A DNA stretch of 23,900 bases, taken from Zoogloeaceae bacterium (GTDB lineage Bacteria; Pseudomonadota; Gammaproteobacteria; Burkholderiales; Rhodocyclaceae). Of this stretch, positions 23,445 to 23,900 are shown one piece after another. The notes beneath the pieces are model-generated. The model did not search any database and was not told where the DNA came from. It worked only from the letters and a program-made list of their open reading frames with translations. Each line of letters starts with the position of its first letter. The stretch's first letter is position 1. Location of the stretch: the NCBI GenBank assembly GCA_031267345.1, contig JAIRZG010000195.1:1-23900 (forward strand), given 5' to 3'. The translations under genes and the position numbers were made by a program.

Positions 23445-23540
23445 ATGCGATGGGAATCGACAAATCATGCGCCAGCGCAGACTTCCCCGCTTGCGGACGG
23501 CGCCAAGGCCGGAGCGTCAAATTTTTTTCGTTCCTGGAAC

Positions 23541-23567
23541 TTGTTTTCTCATATTTGCACCTATAAT
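23541..23567 (+). promoter_or_regulatory. Promoter of the putative phase-variable gene
   Basis: A perfect TATAAT stands at 23562-23567. The best -35 candidate is TTGTTT at 23541-23546 with a 15-base spacer, or CTTGTT one base earlier with 16. The start of transcription would fall near 23574, about 33 bases before the ATG at 23607. The T-rich stretch just upstream may help. The region 23445-23540 shows nothing else. Confidence 0.6.
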
Positions 23568-23606
23568 CGCCACGTTTTTCATTTTTCCTTTCGTCAAGGA
23601 ATTGTC

Positions 23607-23900
23607 ATGCGCCGCGAACCCAGATCGAGTAATGACACAATCATCCCCCCCCCCCCGCGCATGACAACTGCAAACCGAGGATCGCCATTCTGGCGCTCCT
23701 CGTAGCCGCGCCGGTTTTCGGGCAGACGCCGGACATCACCATCAGCGGGACGACGACGGGCAACGTCTACGGCAACAGCACCGCCGCGAACGGAAGCGAT
23801 TACGGTGAAGCGCCCTCTGGAAAATTCCTGCTGATTACGACGGGGGGTGACGTGAACGGAAGTGCCTACGGCGCTTTTACCAATACCCCCTCCGTGGACG
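23607..23900 (+). CDS. Exported Gly/Thr/Asn-rich surface protein, 5' part, phase OFF
   Basis: Function unknown; partial at the window end. ATG 23607 has AAGGA at 23596-23600, six bases upstream, and a good promoter before it. As written, its frame reads MRREPRSSNDTII, four Pro from the C-run, then soon stops at 23703-23705. One frame away, open from 23636 to the window end with no start codon of its own, is a clear exported protein: charged CKPR, hydrophobic IAILALLVAAPVFGQ with a plausible cleavage after the Ala/Gly-Gln region, then TPDITISGTTTGNVYGNST and later GGDVNGSAYG. Such Gly/Thr/Asn-rich repeats with NVYG and SAYG spacing look like passenger domains of autotransporters or other beta-solenoid adhesins. 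One added C (13) or two fewer (10) would join ATG 23607 to this frame. A sequencing slip is the main alternative. Confidence 0.65.
23645..23656 (+). repeat. Poly-C tract of 12, probable phase-variation switch
   Basis: Twelve consecutive C lie between the start codon and signal peptide of the exported protein, about 38 bases into the frame. This is far longer than the other C-runs I noticed in the window (seven at 1463-1469, six near the rpoA end). Homopolymeric G/C runs of this size change length by slipped-strand mispairing in Neisseria, Bordetella and Campylobacter. Confidence 0.85.

Noticed and set aside
23467..23664. 65-codon open frame with a hydrophobic stretch before the poly-C tract
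   Set aside because: Its start lies upstream of the probable promoter and it has no good ribosome binding site; its end only overlaps the leader of the phase-variable gene.
1..23900. CRISPR arrays, insertion sequences, integrases or tRNA/rRNA genes
   Set aside because: None seen on either strand: no spaced direct repeats, transposase motifs, or cloverleaf and rRNA-like segments were recognised by eye.

Overview
The window looks like a chromosomal stretch from a GC-rich betaproteobacterium. The evidence is the core-gene set: EF-P with Arg32 beside the arginine rhamnosyltransferase EarP, split-subunit glycyl-tRNA synthetase (glyQ/glyS), infA and rpmJ between secY and rpsM, a GTG-start four-cysteine S4, and paired PilT/PilU ATPases. 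I cannot fix the order from sequence alone; Rhodocyclales- or Nitrosomonadales-like is my impression only.

Layout. (1) 1-2320: the twitching ATPases pilT and pilU on the + strand, closed by a strong bidirectional terminator. (2) 2333-4745: on the - strand, a class I glutamine amidotransferase, then earP, then efp, so the modifying enzyme sits directly before its target. (3) 4729-6032: a secreted retroviral-type aspartic protease translationally coupled (TGATG) to a CoA-type Nudix hydrolase; its start overlaps head-to-head with the amidotransferase start. (4) 6190-11397: a tight - strand run glyQ-glyS-gmhB-plsC-ygjP-like metallopeptidase, mostly with overlapping stops and starts. (5) 11500-13331: a TonB/ExbB/ExbD cluster in decay. 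tonB lacks its N-terminal anchor and the end of its C-terminal domain and is fused in frame to exbB. exbB carries two more frameshifts, while exbD still reads. (6) 13405-14304: rplM-rpsI behind an almost perfect sigma70 promoter. (7) 14422-23392: the complete spc and alpha operons, rplN to rplQ including secY, infA, rpmJ and rpoA, ended by a good intrinsic terminator. The S10 operon genes that normally precede rplN are absent, so rpsI abuts the spc promoter region. (8) 23541-23900: a new transcription unit with its own promoter and ribosome binding site. It opens into a Gly/Thr/Asn-rich exported protein whose start codon is separated from its signal peptide by a run of 12 C. At 12 C the signal peptide is out of frame with both candidate ATGs; 13 or 10 C would join it to the well-placed ATG. 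This is the most exciting item: a probable phase-variable surface protein caught in the OFF state.

Taken together, the conserved half is ordinary housekeeping (translation, secretion, RNA polymerase, LPS heptose, phospholipid). The lost TonB energiser, the contingency-type poly-C locus and a few substitutions at normally conserved residues hint at a host- or surface-associated lineage under relaxed constraint in some functions. That last step is inference.
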